From Oxalobacter sp. (GTDB taxonomy: Bacteria > Pseudomonadota > Gammaproteobacteria > Burkholderiales > Burkholderiaceae_D): a stretch of DNA of 64,000 bases. This document shows positions 25,166-34,054 of this stretch, in pieces. Where the stretch lies: contig QZKY01000011.1 of NCBI GenBank assembly GCA_003605115.1, forward strand, positions 62,001 through 126,000, written 5' to 3'. Each line of letters starts with the position of its first letter. The stretch's first letter is position 1. A program made the translations under genes and the position numbers. The notes beneath the pieces are model-generated. The model was not told where the DNA came from. It saw only the letters and a list, made by a program, of their open reading frames with translations, and searched no databases.

Positions 25166-26700
25166 TTGAGCATCCTCTCAAGCTCTTTCATCCCCGCCTG
25201 AATCTCCGCTTCCAACTTCGCCAGCTTCGCCAGAATTTCCTTTGGTGGCAGGTGCTCGACGACTTCATGCACCACTTCCTTGTAGCGGTTGATGGAGAGG
25301 TCGTAGTTGTTCGCCACAATATCCGTCTTCGGCACGCAAAAGCTTTGCTCGGTGCGGGCGCGCTTGCGTTCGGATTTGTCGCGCTTGACCCAGCGGGCCA
25401 GCACATCGGGCAGGTTGTTCCTGGCGTGTTCGGCTTCCGTCAGTTTTTTCTTCGGGTTCACGCCGAGCAGGTCTTCATCCAGTTGCGGCTGACGTTTGTC
25501 ATCCAGACCCCAGCCATCAGCTTGCATGTCGTAAAACCAGACATGGTCGGTGCCGCCAGAATTGGTTTTTGTGAAAAGCAGAATCGCGGTGGAAACGCCT
25601 GCGTAGGGTTTGAACACGCCGGATGGTAGCGAGATGACGGCATCGAGCTTCTGGTCTTCCACCAGAATTTGCCGCAGTTCGCGGTGCGCTTTGGAGGAAC
25701 CGAAGAGCACGCCATCTGGCACGATGACGGCGGCGCGTCCGCCCGGTTTGAGCAGGCGCAGGAAGAGTGTGAGGAAAAGCAGTTCCGTCTTTTTGGTTTT
25801 GACGACGGCGAGCAAATCCTTGGCCGTGTTTTCGTAATCCAGCGACCCGGCAAAGGGTGGATTGGCAAGGATGAGGGAATACTTTTCTTCATCGCCGGCG
25901 TGGTCTTGCGCGAGCGAATCCTTGTAGCGGATGTCGGGGTTGGCGATGCCGTGCAACATCATGTTCATGCTGCCGATGCGCAGCATGGTGTTGTCGAAGT
26001 CGTAGCCGTGGAACATGCCTTGATGGAAGTGTGCCCACGCGGTTTTGTCGTGCATCATTTCTGGATGCTTTTCGCGCAGGTATTCGCCTGCCGCAACCAG
26101 GAAGCCGCAAGTGCCGCTGGCCGGGTCGCAAATCACGTCTTTGGCGGTGGGCGCAGTCAACTCAACCATCAGGCGGATGATGTGGCGCGGCGTGCGGAAT
26201 TGGCCATTTTGTCCGGCGCTCGCAATCTTGGCGAGCATGTATTCATAGAGGTCGCCCGTGGTGTCGCGGTTGTCCATTGGGAGCTTGTCAATCAGGTCCA
26301 CCACACGTGCGAGCAGGGCAGGCGTGGGGATGGTGAAGCGCGCATCCTTCATGTGCGTGGCGTAGGTGGAGCCGTTGCCATTCATGGTGCGCATGAAGGG
26401 AAAGACGTGCTCACTGACGATGGTGAACATTTCTGCTGGCACGTCGTTCTTGAATTTCGACCAGCGCAGGTCTTCGTAGGGGCGCTTCTTGGGGTCTTTG
26501 CCTTCCGGAAAAACGCGCTGCGTCATTGGCTTTTTCAGGCGGTTGGCTTCTTTTTCTTTCAGCGTGTGGAGGCCATCCAGTCGACGGATGAAAAGCAGGT
26601 AGGTAATCTGTTCAATGACTTCGATGGGGTTGGAGATTCCCCCAGTGAAAAAGGCCATCCAGATAGTGTCAATCTTGTTGCGTAATTCGCCAGTGAGCAT
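25162..26700 (-). CDS. hsdM: type I restriction-modification methyltransferase subunit
   Basis: A 512-residue N6-adenine methylase. The N-terminal HsdM domain (1-130) is followed by the SAM-binding motif CDPASGTCGFL (near residue 190) and the catalytic motif IV ILANPPF. With HsdS it protects host sites and it guides HsdR. It begins the hsdMSR operon, with an AAGGA about a dozen bases before the ATG. Upstream lies only the right-end repeat region of the island, so this operon is the outermost cargo. Confidence 0.94.
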   Translation of the reverse strand: MLTGELRNKIDTIWMAFFTGGISNPIEVIEQITYLLFIRRLDGLHTLKEKEANRLKKPMTQRVFPEGKDPKKRPYEDLRWSKFKNDVPAEMFTIVSEHVFPFMRTMNGNGSTYATHMKDARFTIPTPALLARVVDLIDKLPMDNRDTTGDLYEYMLAKIASAGQNGQFRTPRHIIRLMVELTAPTAKDVICDPASGTCGFLVAAGEYLREKHPEMMHDKTAWAHFHQGMFHGYDFDNTMLRIGSMNMMLHGIANPDIRYKDSLAQDHAGDEEKYSLILANPPFAGSLDYENTAKDLLAVVKTKKTELLFLTLFLRLLKPGGRAAVIVPDGVLFGSSKAHRELRQILVEDQKLDAVISLPSGVFKPYAGVSTAILLFTKTNSGGTDHVWFYDMQADGWGLDDKRQPQLDEDLLGVNPKKKLTEAEHARNNLPDVLARWVKRDKSERKRARTEQSFCVPKTDIVANNYDLSINRYKEVVHEVVEHLPPKEILAKLAKLEAEIQAGMKELERMLK

Positions 26701-26862
26701 TGCGTGGTTCCATCCTTATTTGCATGGCGAGCGCCATGGTGTGTTGCATAAAGATGGTATTGCATTAGTGAAACAAATGCAACTTTTTTGGGCGTGTGGC
26801 TCGCAGTAAAGACCGGGCGTTTTACGCGCTTAGCCTCATGGGTTTTTGCTGGAAAGCGGCGC

Positions 26863-27182
26863 AGCTCAATTAAATTTAATAATTCCGTGTGGAGCTCAAC
26901 TTAATTTAATAATTGTGCCGTTTTTGCCTATTTGATGTGCAATTTTCGTCAGACGCGGCGTGCTCGTGGCTAAAAAATTGCTTTTTGGAAAGCCTCGCGC
27001 AGTCCGGAAATTTTTATTAAATGAAAGTTGAGCTGTGCGTAAAGCTAGTGTTGGCGCGGAATTTGCGTGTATTGAGGTTGTGGTTAATTTCATGTCTGAA
27101 ACACGACAACAGGTGTTAGCTCAACTTTATTTAACAGCTCAACTTAATTTATTTCTGCACAACTTTCATTTAGTAATGACCA
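26863..27182 (-). repeat. right-end repeat cluster of the island (six copies)
   Basis: Copies of AGCTCAACTT(N)ATTTAAT occur at 26863-26884, 26893-26914, 27118-27135, 27136-27152 and, diverged, 27158-27182. They are inverted relative to those at the left end. One further copy at 27016-27034 faces the other way. Copies at 27118 and 27136 are directly adjacent, like the packed TnsB sites at the right end of Tn7. The last copy runs into TAGTAATGACCA, the inverted partner of the left limit. Confidence 0.65.
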
Positions 27183-27215
27183 GGCGGCCGAAAGCGAAAA
27201 AGGAAAAGCCTTGAT

Positions 27216-27240
27216 ATACTTGACCGAAATGTTCAACTAT
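27216..27240. promoter_or_regulatory. IscR type 1 operator of the isc operon
   Basis: A 25-base imperfect palindrome with arms ATACTTGA and TCAACTAT around nine bases, matching the type 1 site bound by [2Fe-2S]-IscR. It overlaps TTGACC, a likely -35 element at 27220-27225. It predicts feedback repression of iscRSUA-hscBA-fdx when Fe-S clusters are plentiful. Confidence 0.75.
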
Positions 27241-27276
27241 TAGGGTTATTCTTACTGACACGCGCTGGAGGGGATG

Positions 27277-27765
27277 ATGAAACTGACAACAAAAGGGCGT
27301 TTTGCCGTTACTGCCATGCTGGATTTAGCCACGCGCAACACCAAAGGGCCGGTGACACTCGCAGGTATCAGCGAACGGCAGGGTATTTCACTGTCGTATC
27401 TGGAGCAGTTATTTGGTAAACTGCGCCGCCATCAAATTGTCTCTTCAGTGCGCGGCCCTGGCGGTGGGTACAAGCTGGCGCGCAAGGGAGCGGATATTAC
27501 GGTGGCTGACATCATTTTTGCAGTGAACGAACCGATGGATACGACGATGTGTGGCGGCGTTGGCAATTGTCATCACAAGAGCCCAGACGATCCGGAAAAG
27601 CGTTGTATCACGCACGATTTGTGGTCAGCCTTGAATGTGCGGGTTGTGGATTATCTGGATTCGGTGACTTTGCAGGATCTCGTCGATCAGCATCAGCAAA
27701 AAGAACGTGAACAAACCATAAAGGAAGTCAAAAAGGCGGCACCGCGAGCAATGGCGCTGGCCTGA
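27277..27765 (+). CDS. iscR: Fe-S cluster regulator IscR
   Basis: A 162-residue Rrf2-family repressor of the isc operon. The winged helix covers residues 2-60. Cluster ligands are likely C92, C98, C110 and H113; in E. coli the third cysteine is at 104, so this protein carries six extra residues in the loop (HHKSPDDPEKRC). That spacing is common in betaproteobacteria as far as I recall. The second of two tandem ATG codons is chosen because GGAGG then sits at a normal distance and the protein begins MKLTTKGRFAV as usual. It leads a seven-gene operon. Confidence 0.95.
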   Translation: MKLTTKGRFAVTAMLDLATRNTKGPVTLAGISERQGISLSYLEQLFGKLRRHQIVSSVRGPGGGYKLARKGADITVADIIFAVNEPMDTTMCGGVGNCHHKSPDDPEKRCITHDLWSALNVRVVDYLDSVTLQDLVDQHQQKEREQTIKEVKKAAPRAMALA

Positions 27766-27780
27766 TGATGGAGTCATATC

Positions 27781-29046
27781 ATGAATCCGCAGACGATAAT
27801 AAAAAGTGAACCCTGCCTGATGGATGCCATCAAGGCGCCGCACTTCCCCATTTATATGGATTACTCGGCGACGACGCCGGTCGATCCACGTGTGGTAGAC
27901 AAGATGATTCCTTATCTGCGGGAGCATTTCGGCAATCCGGCTTCGCGCAGTCACATGTACGGCTGGGATGCGGAAAAGGCGGTCGAAGAAGCGCGCGCGC
28001 ATGTCGCTGCGCTCGTGAACGCCGATCCGCGCGAAATTGTGTGGACATCTGGCGCGACAGAAAGCAATAACCTTGCGCTGAAAGGTGCGGCGCATTTCTA
28101 CAGCAAGAAGGGCAAACACATCATCACGGTGGCGACAGAACACAAATCCGTTCTGGACACGGTGCGCGAACTGGAGCGTCAGGGTTTTGAGGCGACGTAT
28201 CTTGACCCGCAGCCGGATGGCTTGATCACAGTTGATCAAATGGAAGCAGCCATGCGACCGGATACGATTCTGGTTTCCGTCATGCTGGTGAACAATGAAA
28301 TCGGTGTGATCCAGCCGATCGATGAAATTGGCGAACTGTGCCGCAAGAAGGGCGTCGTCTTTCATTGTGATGCGGCGCAAGCGACTGGCAAAATCGACAT
28401 TGATTTGCAAAAGTCAAAAGTTGATTTGATGACCTTTACCGCGCACAAGACGTACGGGCCGAAGGGCATTGGTGCGCTGTATGTGCGCCGTCGTCCGCGT
28501 GTGCGCATCGAAGCGCAAATGCATGGTGGCGGGCACGAACAGGGCATGCGCTCTGGTACGCTGCCAACGCATCAGATTGTCGGCATGGGCGAAGCTTTCC
28601 GCATTGCGAAAGAGGAAATGGTCGTCGAAGTGACGCGCATCAAAGCCTTGCGCGATCGTCTATTGAAAGGACTGACGGAAATTGAGGAAGTCTATGTGAA
28701 TGGCGATCTCGAACATCGTGTGCCGCACAATTTGAACGTGAGCTTCAATTATGTGGAAGGCGAATCGCTGATGATGGCAATCAGCGGTCTGGCAGTGTCG
28801 TCTGGTTCGGCTTGCACCTCGGCCAGTCTGGAACCTTCTTTCGTCTTGCGCGCACTCGGACGCAGCGACGAACTGGCGCACAGTTCGATTCGGTTTACGA
28901 TTGGTCGTTTTACCACGGAAGAAGAAATCGATTTCACGATTGCGCTGTTCAAGGAAAAAGTAGCGAAGTTGCGCGAGATGTCGCCGCTGTGGGAAATGTA
29001 CAAAGATGGCGTGGATATGTCCAAAATTCAGTGGGCTGCGCATTAG
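27781..29046 (+). CDS. iscS: cysteine desulfurase IscS
   Basis: The PLP enzyme that takes sulfur from cysteine for Fe-S assembly. The PLP lysine lies in [15 protein letters not shown], and the mobile loop [14 protein letters not shown] carries the catalytic cysteine. The protein ends near [21 protein letters not shown], the C-terminal tail that contacts IscU. The 421-residue form has about 17 extra residues before the conserved [12 protein letters not shown]; the start at 27781 has a GGAG eight bases before it, whereas the internal Met at residue 14 has none. It follows iscR by 15 bases. Confidence 0.96.
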   Translation: MNPQTIIKSEPCLMDAIKAPHFPIYMDYSATTPVDPRVVDKMIPYLREHFGNPASRSHMYGWDAEKAVEEARAHVAALVNADPREIVWTSGATESNNLALKGAAHFYSKKGKHIITVATEHKSVLDTVRELERQGFEATYLDPQPDGLITVDQMEAAMRPDTILVSVMLVNNEIGVIQPIDEIGELCRKKGVVFHCDAAQATGKIDIDLQKSKVDLMTFTAHKTYGPKGIGALYVRRRPRVRIEAQMHGGGHEQGMRSGTLPTHQIVGMGEAFRIAKEEMVVEVTRIKALRDRLLKGLTEIEEVYVNGDLEHRVPHNLNVSFNYVEGESLMMAISGLAVSSGSACTSASLEPSFVLRALGRSDELAHSSIRFTIGRFTTEEEIDFTIALFKEKVAKLREMSPLWEMYKDGVDMSKIQWAAH

Positions 29047-29056
29047 TATATAAATC

Positions 29057-29078
29057 CCCTCTCCTTTGAGGGAGAGGG
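29057..29078. repeat. hairpin element between iscS and iscU
   Basis: Arms CCCTCTCC (29057-29064) and GGAGAGGG (29071-29078) with a six-base loop, followed by TTAGGGTGAGGG. A related element occurs at 58124-58146. It looks like a dispersed palindromic repeat and might also shape mRNA stability inside the operon. Confidence 0.7.
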
Positions 29079-29138
29079 TTAGGGTGAGGGTGGGCAGTAC
29101 GCGCTGTGTTGTCGACCAAGAAAAAACAGGAGCAAAAA

Positions 29139-29537
29139 ATGTCTTATTCCGACAAACTCATGGATCACTACGAACATCCGCGTAATGTGGGGGCGTTCGA
29201 CAAAAGTGACGAAACTGTTGGCACCGGCATGGTCGGCGCGCCGGCATGCGGCGACGTGATGAAGCTGCAAATCAAGGTTGATGCGAGTGGCGTCATTGAA
29301 GATGCGCGATTCAAGACATATGGTTGCGGCTCAGCCATTGCCTCCAGTTCGCTTGTGACGGAGTGGGTCAAGGGCAAGACGCTGGAGCAGGCTTTGGCGA
29401 TCAAGAATACCGAGATTGCCGAGGAGTTGGCTTTGCCACCAGTGAAGATTCATTGTTCGATTCTGGCGGAAGACGCCATCAAGGCCGCGGTAAAGGATTA
29501 TCGCGAGCGTCATGAAACTCTGACTGAAAAGGCATGA
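29139..29537 (+). CDS. iscU: Fe-S scaffold protein IscU
   Basis: A 132-residue scaffold on which [2Fe-2S] and [4Fe-4S] clusters form. The three ligand cysteines lie in [18 protein letters not shown] and [11 protein letters not shown]. The peptide LPPVK just before the last cysteine is the HscA recognition motif. The start at 29139 is set by AGGAG and by the family N-terminus [18 protein letters not shown]; in-frame upstream codons have no homology. It is separated from iscS by about 92 bases containing a hairpin repeat. Confidence 0.97.
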   Translation: MSYSDKLMDHYEHPRNVGAFDKSDETVGTGMVGAPACGDVMKLQIKVDASGVIEDARFKTYGCGSAIASSSLVTEWVKGKTLEQALAIKNTEIAEELALPPVKIHCSILAEDAIKAAVKDYRERHETLTEKA

Positions 29538-29538
29538 T

Positions 29539-29862
29539 ATGGCAGTGATCTTGACAGAAAAAGCAGCACAACACGTGGCGCGCTTTATTCAAAAGCGAGG
29601 CAAGGGCTTGGGACTGCGCTTTGGCGTGCGCACGACGGGTTGTTCCGGCATGGCATACAAACTGGAATATGTGGATGCAGCGGATCCGGATGATCAGGTT
29701 TTCGAGTCGCATGGGGTCAAGGTGTTTGTTGATTCGAAAAGCTTGCCTTATATCGATGGCACGGAACTGGATTACGCGCGTGAAGGCTTGAACGAAGGCT
29801 TCAAGTTCTTTAACCCGAACGTCAAGGATGCATGCGGGTGCGGCGAGAGCTTTAAGGTCTGA
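29539..29862 (+). CDS. iscA: A-type Fe-S carrier IscA
   Basis: A 107-residue A-type carrier that passes clusters from IscU to target enzymes. The three conserved cysteines are present: [15 protein letters not shown] and the C-terminal ACGCGESF. The start lies one base after the iscU stop. The length and order fit IscA rather than ErpA, and operon position confirms it. Confidence 0.95.
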   Translation: MAVILTEKAAQHVARFIQKRGKGLGLRFGVRTTGCSGMAYKLEYVDAADPDDQVFESHGVKVFVDSKSLPYIDGTELDYAREGLNEGFKFFNPNVKDACGCGESFKV

Positions 29863-29881
29863 CAGACAAGATAGGCGCGTG

Positions 29882-30397
29882 ATGCAAAACCATTTTGACC
29901 TCTTTCATTTGCCGCAACGCTTTGCGCTTGACGTGACGGCACTGGATGCGGCCTACCGTAGTGTGCAAGGTCAAGTACACCCGGATCGTTTCGCGCAGGC
30001 GAGCGACGCAGAGAAGCGGGTGGCAATGCAATGGGCGACGCAAGCCAATGAAGCGTATCAGACCTTGAAACATCCTTTGAAGCGTGCAGCCTATCTGTGT
30101 GAACTGAATGGGATTGATTTGAAAGTAGAGTCAAATACCGCTATGCCCCCTGCTTTCTTGATGCAGCAAATGGCGTGGCGCGAGGCTTTGCAGGAAATAC
30201 AGGGCACAAAAGATCTGTCTGCGCTGGAGACGCTAAGCCAGGACTGGCGCGGTGTGCGCAAGGAACTGATGCAGCAGATGGAGTCGTTCCTGGAGGTACA
30301 ATCTTTTGAGAAAGCAGCAGAAAGTGTCCGCCAGTGGATATTTCTGGAAAAGTTCGGTGAAGACTTGCGCAACACAGCCGACAGGATAGAGAACTGA
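29882..30397 (+). CDS. hscB: J-domain cochaperone HscB
   Basis: A 171-residue cochaperone that delivers IscU to HscA. The N-terminal J domain carries VHPDRFA, the HPD tripeptide that stimulates the ATPase; the C-terminal three-helix bundle starts near [16 protein letters not shown]. The Met at 29882 is chosen because [11 protein letters not shown] is the family start, while an upstream in-frame codon at 29828 lies in iscA. It precedes hscA by 13 bases. Confidence 0.94.
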   Translation: MQNHFDLFHLPQRFALDVTALDAAYRSVQGQVHPDRFAQASDAEKRVAMQWATQANEAYQTLKHPLKRAAYLCELNGIDLKVESNTAMPPAFLMQQMAWREALQEIQGTKDLSALETLSQDWRGVRKELMQQMESFLEVQSFEKAAESVRQWIFLEKFGEDLRNTADRIEN

Positions 30398-30410
30398 GTC
30401 GAGAATTAAA

Positions 30411-32276
30411 ATGTCACTTCTTCAAATCGCCGAACCAGGCATGTCTACTTTGCCGCATCAGCGCAGGCTGGCGGTCGGCATCGATCTGGGCACCACGAAC
30501 TCGCTGGTTGCAACAGTCCGCCACGGCATTCCTGAAGTGCTGAATGATGATCACGGAAGACCACTGTTGCCATCTGTAGTGCGCTATCTTCCGGATGGGT
30601 CGGCGAAAATTGGTTACGATGCACAAGCTGCGCAAATGACTGATCCGCGCAATACGATTGTTTCGGTCAAGCGATTCATGGGGCGCGGTCTGAAAGACAT
30701 TCCCTATATTGAAAACATGCCCTACAGTTTTGTCGATGCGCCGGGCATGATTCAACTGAAAACAGCAGCGGGCGTAAAGAGTCCGGTGGAAGTTTCAGCA
30801 GAAATTTTGGCGACATTAAGGCAGCGCGCCGAAGATGCGCTTGGTGATGATCTGGTTGGTGCGGTGATTACGGTGCCTGCTTACTTCGATGATGCGCAAC
30901 GACAAGCGACCAAAGATGCAGCACAACTGGCAGGGTTAAACGTATTGCGCCTGCTGAGTGAACCCACGGCTGCGGCAATTGCGTACGGATTGGATAATGC
31001 GGCCGAAGGTATTTACGCCGTCTACGATTTGGGCGGCGGCACGTTTGATATTTCTATTCTTAGAATGACAAAAGGTGTGTTTGAGGTACTGGCCACAGGA
31101 GGCGATTCCGCCTTGGGTGGTGATGATTTTGATCATCGCCTTTTTTGCTGGGTTGTAGAGCAGGCGAGTTTGCCGCCGTTAAGCAGAAAGGATTCTCGCA
31201 CCCTGATGGTCAAGGCGCGCGAGGCGAAGGAATTTTTGTCTTCAGGGGTCAAGGCGCGAATAGAGTCAACGCTGGATTCAGGTCTGCAAGTCAATATGCC
31301 GATTACCAGTCGCGAATTTGAAACGATTACGCATCACCTGGTTTGCCGCACCACCAATCTGGTTAAGCGCGCGTTGCGTGATGCAGCGGTTGACGTTGAA
31401 GATGTCAAAGGGGTGGTGCTGGTCGGTGGCGCCACGCGCATGCCGCACGTTCGCAAGCTGGTGAGCGAATTGTTTCGCCGCCCCCCGCTCGCGAATATCG
31501 ATCCGGAAAAGGTGGTGGCGATTGGTGCAGCCATGCAGGCCAATCTGCTGGCGGGCAATCGTGGGCCAGGAGAAGACTGGTTATTGCTCGATGTGATCCC
31601 ATTGTCGCTCGGCGTGGAGACTATGGGGGGATTGGTTGAGCGCATCATCCCGCGTAATTCAACGATTCCCTGCGCCCGTGCGCAGGAATTCACAACCTTC
31701 AAGGATGGGCAGACGGCGCTGGCCGTGCATGTGCTGCAAGGAGAGCGCGATCTGGTGAGTGACTGCCGCTCGCTGGCGCGTTTCGAGTTGCGCGGCATTC
31801 CGCCGATGGTTGCCGGTGCTGCACGCATTCGCATCACCTATCAAGTCGATGCGGATGGCTTGTTGTCTGTTTCTGCGCGAGAAATGCAATCAGGTGTCGA
31901 ATCTTCGATTACGGTGAAACCTTCATATGGCCTCACGGACGATCAGGTTGCGCGCATGCTGCTCGATTCCGTGCAGTTGGCAGATTACGACAAGGAGCAG
32001 CGCGCCTTGCGTGAAGAGCAGGTAGAAGCTGATCGCAGCATTTTGGCAACGGAGTCGGCGCTCGCATCTGATGGGGATTTGTTGTCCGATTGGGAGCGCG
32101 ATGAAATCATTGCGTTGATGAATGCTGTCCGTGCCAGGAAGGAAGCGAATGATCATCAAGCCATACGTGCAGCGATTGACGCACTTTCGACGGGAACCGA
32201 AACATTCGCTGCGCGACGCATGGATCGCAGCGTCAGAACTGCGTTAACGGGTAAGGCACTCGATGAAGTTGCGTAA
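30411..32276 (+). CDS. hscA: Hsp70-type chaperone HscA
   Basis: A 621-residue specialised Hsp70 that binds the LPPVK motif of IscU and drives cluster release. The ATPase domain begins [15 protein letters not shown] and includes [13 protein letters not shown] and [15 protein letters not shown]; a substrate-binding domain follows from about residue 390. The C-terminus lacks the long EEVD-type tail of DnaK, as usual for HscA. The gene lies between hscB and fdx in the same direction. Confidence 0.95.
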   Translation: MSLLQIAEPGMSTLPHQRRLAVGIDLGTTNSLVATVRHGIPEVLNDDHGRPLLPSVVRYLPDGSAKIGYDAQAAQMTDPRNTIVSVKRFMGRGLKDIPYIENMPYSFVDAPGMIQLKTAAGVKSPVEVSAEILATLRQRAEDALGDDLVGAVITVPAYFDDAQRQATKDAAQLAGLNVLRLLSEPTAAAIAYGLDNAAEGIYAVYDLGGGTFDISILRMTKGVFEVLATGGDSALGGDDFDHRLFCWVVEQASLPPLSRKDSRTLMVKAREAKEFLSSGVKARIESTLDSGLQVNMPITSREFETITHHLVCRTTNLVKRALRDAAVDVEDVKGVVLVGGATRMPHVRKLVSELFRRPPLANIDPEKVVAIGAAMQANLLAGNRGPGEDWLLLDVIPLSLGVETMGGLVERIIPRNSTIPCARAQEFTTFKDGQTALAVHVLQGERDLVSDCRSLARFELRGIPPMVAGAARIRITYQVDADGLLSVSAREMQSGVESSITVKPSYGLTDDQVARMLLDSVQLADYDKEQRALREEQVEADRSILATESALASDGDLLSDWERDEIIALMNAVRARKEANDHQAIRAAIDALSTGTETFAARRMDRSVRTALTGKALDEVA

Positions 32277-32320
32277 AATAATTTGACTCTGACCCTATTT
32301 AATTTGAGTGAGGAAGCCCC

Positions 32321-32665
32321 ATGCCGCAAATCATCGTTCTCCCGCACGCTGTGCTTTGCCCGGAAGGAACCGTGATCGAAGCAGAGGTTGGTCAGTCGTT
32401 GTGTGACGTGCTGCTCGAAAATGATATTGAAATTGAACACGCGTGTGAAAAATCGTGCGCTTGTGCTACTTGTCATGTAGTGATTCGCGAAGGCTTTTTA
32501 TCGCTCGAAGAACCGAGTGAGCGTGAAGAAGATATGCTGAGCCGTGCGTGGGGGCTGGAGCCTGAATCCCGTTTATCTTGTCAGGTGACGTTGGGAGAAA
32601 CTGATTTGGTGGTTGAAATTCCGCGCTATACCGTGAATCAGGTCGGCGAAAAGAAGTCGAAATAA
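32321..32665 (+). CDS. fdx: [2Fe-2S] ferredoxin of the isc system
   Basis: A 114-residue adrenodoxin-type ferredoxin that supplies electrons for cluster assembly on IscU. Ligands follow C-X5-C-X2-C and a distant cysteine: CEKSCACATC and later SRLSCQV. The gene closes the isc operon; no iscX gene follows. Just before it, at about 32281-32300, the sequence TGACTCTGACCC looks like part of a dispersed palindrome seen also between ilvH and ilvC. It converges on smpB with only 27 bases between. Confidence 0.95.
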   Translation: MPQIIVLPHAVLCPEGTVIEAEVGQSLCDVLLENDIEIEHACEKSCACATCHVVIREGFLSLEEPSEREEDMLSRAWGLEPESRLSCQVTLGETDLVVEIPRYTVNQVGEKKSK

Positions 32666-32692
32666 ACTATTTTTACCCGCTGCGAGATCGAT

Positions 32693-33142
32693 TTAGCGGC
32701 GGTTTTGTTTCAGCAGTCTTTGCTGCTCACGTTGCCAGTCCTTGTTTTTTTCGGTATCTCGTTTGTCATATTGCTTCTTGCCTTTTGCCAGACCAATTTC
32801 ACACTTAATCCGGCCTTTGCTGAAATGCAGGTTCAGCGGCACCAGTGTGAATCCTGCGCGCTCCACTTTCCCGATCAGCTTGTTGATTTCACTTGCATTA
32901 AGCAATAACTTTCGTGTGCGAACCGGGTCAGGCTGGATGTGCGTCGAAGCTGTCGGGAGAGGACTGATGTGGGCGCCAAAGAGGAAAATTTCGCCACTGC
33001 GCACGATGACGTAAGCTTCCTTCAATTGGGCGCGGCCAGCGCGGATCGACTTGACTTCCCAGCCTTCCAGGACCAGACCGGCCTCGAAACGTTCTTCGAT
33101 GAAGTAGTCGTGAAACGCCTTTTTGTTGTCGACGATGCTCAT
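32693..33142 (-). CDS. smpB: tmRNA-binding protein SmpB
   Basis: A 149-residue partner of tmRNA in ribosome rescue by trans-translation. Conserved pieces are [31 protein letters not shown] and LTLVPL-type strands, ending in the basic tail [18 protein letters not shown] that reaches into the mRNA channel. The start at 33142 fits the family; an in-frame extension to 33220 would cross the divergent promoter. It is transcribed away from ratA. No ssrA gene was seen nearby. Confidence 0.95.
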   Translation of the reverse strand: MSIVDNKKAFHDYFIEERFEAGLVLEGWEVKSIRAGRAQLKEAYVIVRSGEIFLFGAHISPLPTASTHIQPDPVRTRKLLLNASEINKLIGKVERAGFTLVPLNLHFSKGRIKCEIGLAKGKKQYDKRDTEKNKDWQREQQRLLKQNRR

Positions 33143-33234
33143 GAGTGGGGGATATGCAAAGCGGGGGCGCGCTTTGTTTAAAAATACCGTATAAACGAAT
33201 AGAATACGCGATTCTATCAAATGACTGGTGCAAG

Positions 33235-33669
33235 ATGGCGTTCGTGAATAAATCAGTGCTTCTGGAGTACAGTGCAGAACAAATGTTTGCGCTGGTGGAC
33301 AACATAGAAGCGTATCCGACTTTCCTGCCGTGGTGCGGCGATGTAGAAGTGAAGCGAAGCGACGATAATGGTGAGGTGCTTGCCAGGATTACGATTGATT
33401 TCAATGGCTTTCGCAAAAGTTTCACGACCAAAAACGCCAATCGATATCCTGAAGCGATTTCTATGTCTTTGGTCGAGGGGCCTTTCAATAAATTGCAAGG
33501 GGGGTGGACGTTCAAGCCCTTGCGCGACAATGCCTGCAAGGTGGAGTTAAATCTGGAATACGATATGCAGGGGCATGTTCTGGCCGCTTTGATTGAGCAG
33601 GTGTTTGGCGCAATTGCGGTGAGCATGATCGATGCTTTTTGCCGACGTGCGAAAGAAATATATGGCTGA
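33235..33669 (+). CDS. ratA: RatA/COQ10-family START-domain protein
   Basis: A 144-residue single-domain protein of the polyketide cyclase/START fold. It begins [21 protein letters not shown] with the typical YPTFLPWC following, and ends in [15 protein letters not shown]. Homologues bind ubiquinone (COQ10) and E. coli RatA was described as an inhibitor of 70S formation; which role holds here is unknown. Its genomic place, divergent to smpB and followed by the rnfH-like gene, is the conserved arrangement in proteobacteria. It has no strong ribosome binding site. Confidence 0.9.
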   Translation: MAFVNKSVLLEYSAEQMFALVDNIEAYPTFLPWCGDVEVKRSDDNGEVLARITIDFNGFRKSFTTKNANRYPEAISMSLVEGPFNKLQGGWTFKPLRDNACKVELNLEYDMQGHVLAALIEQVFGAIAVSMIDAFCRRAKEIYG

Positions 33670-33943
33670 CCTGATTGGCGTCCTGGTTGCTTACGCGACA
33701 CCGGAAACGCAATGCTTGCGTGAGGTGCGTGTGCCAAACGGGACGACGTTGCGGCAGGCGCTGATGCACAGCAGCTTATTGCAGGAATTTCCCGAGATTG
33801 ATCTTCAGCAAAATCGTGTTGGCGTCTATGGCAAGTTGAGAGATTTGGATGCGATGGTATGTGAGCATGACCGCATTGAAATTTACCGTTCGCTGATGGC
33901 CGACCCGCGTGAGGCGCGGCGCAGGCGTGCTGCAAAAAAATGA
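33662..33943 (+). CDS. RnfH/UPF0125-family ubiquitin-like protein
   Basis: A 93-residue small protein of the RnfH family with a ubiquitin-like beta-grasp. Recognised from VLVAYATPETQ, VPNGTTLRQAL, VGVYGKLRDLD and DRIEIYRSLMADPREARRRRA. It is translationally coupled to ratA, overlapping its last eight bases, and such pairs behave like a toxin-antitoxin layout although the function of RnfH is not established. The start at 33662 is the first Met consistent with the family. Confidence 0.88.
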   Translation: MADLIGVLVAYATPETQCLREVRVPNGTTLRQALMHSSLLQEFPEIDLQQNRVGVYGKLRDLDAMVCEHDRIEIYRSLMADPREARRRRAAKK

Positions 33944-34054
33944 AACGCCGCACTTTATGCAGGGCTGAATGCTCGCTTGGCTGTCATGACAGGATACGCG
34001 CACGCACCCGCTTAACCGTCAATGTCACAGTGAATACCGCTACGGGGTGAAATT

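Larger units (their letters stand above)
6987..27182. mobile_element. Tn7-like transposon carrying defence genes (proposed limits)
   Basis: The outermost repeats on each side match as inverted repeats: TGGTCA, four variable bases, TAAATGAAAG. Further copies of an AGCTCAACTT-type motif follow inward on both sides, three at the left and five at the right, like the multiple TnsB sites of Tn7 ends. The interval holds tnsA, tnsB, tnsC and tniQ plus defence genes and no housekeeping gene. The four bases GGCG flank both limits directly; a five-base duplication, usual for Tn7, is not seen, and the ends do not start with TGT. tnsA also lies 10 kb from the nearest end, unlike Tn7. The limits are therefore an inference; a composite of several elements is possible. 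Confidence 0.6.
26701..27276. other. gap between hsdM and iscR: island end and isc promoter
   Basis: Contains no gene. From left to right it holds the probable hsdM promoter (about 26701-26860), the right-end repeats of the island (26863-27182) and the IscR operator and promoter region (27183-27276). Confidence 0.6.

Noticed and set aside
25669-26685. 338-aa open frame antisense to hsdM
   Set aside because: Shadow of the intact methylase gene.
6983-27186. GGCG on both sides as a target-site duplication
   Set aside because: Only four bases match; Tn7-like elements make five, and the fifth base differs, so it is used only as weak support.
32666-32692. iscX at the end of the isc operon
   Set aside because: Only 27 bases separate fdx and smpB, so the gene is absent here.
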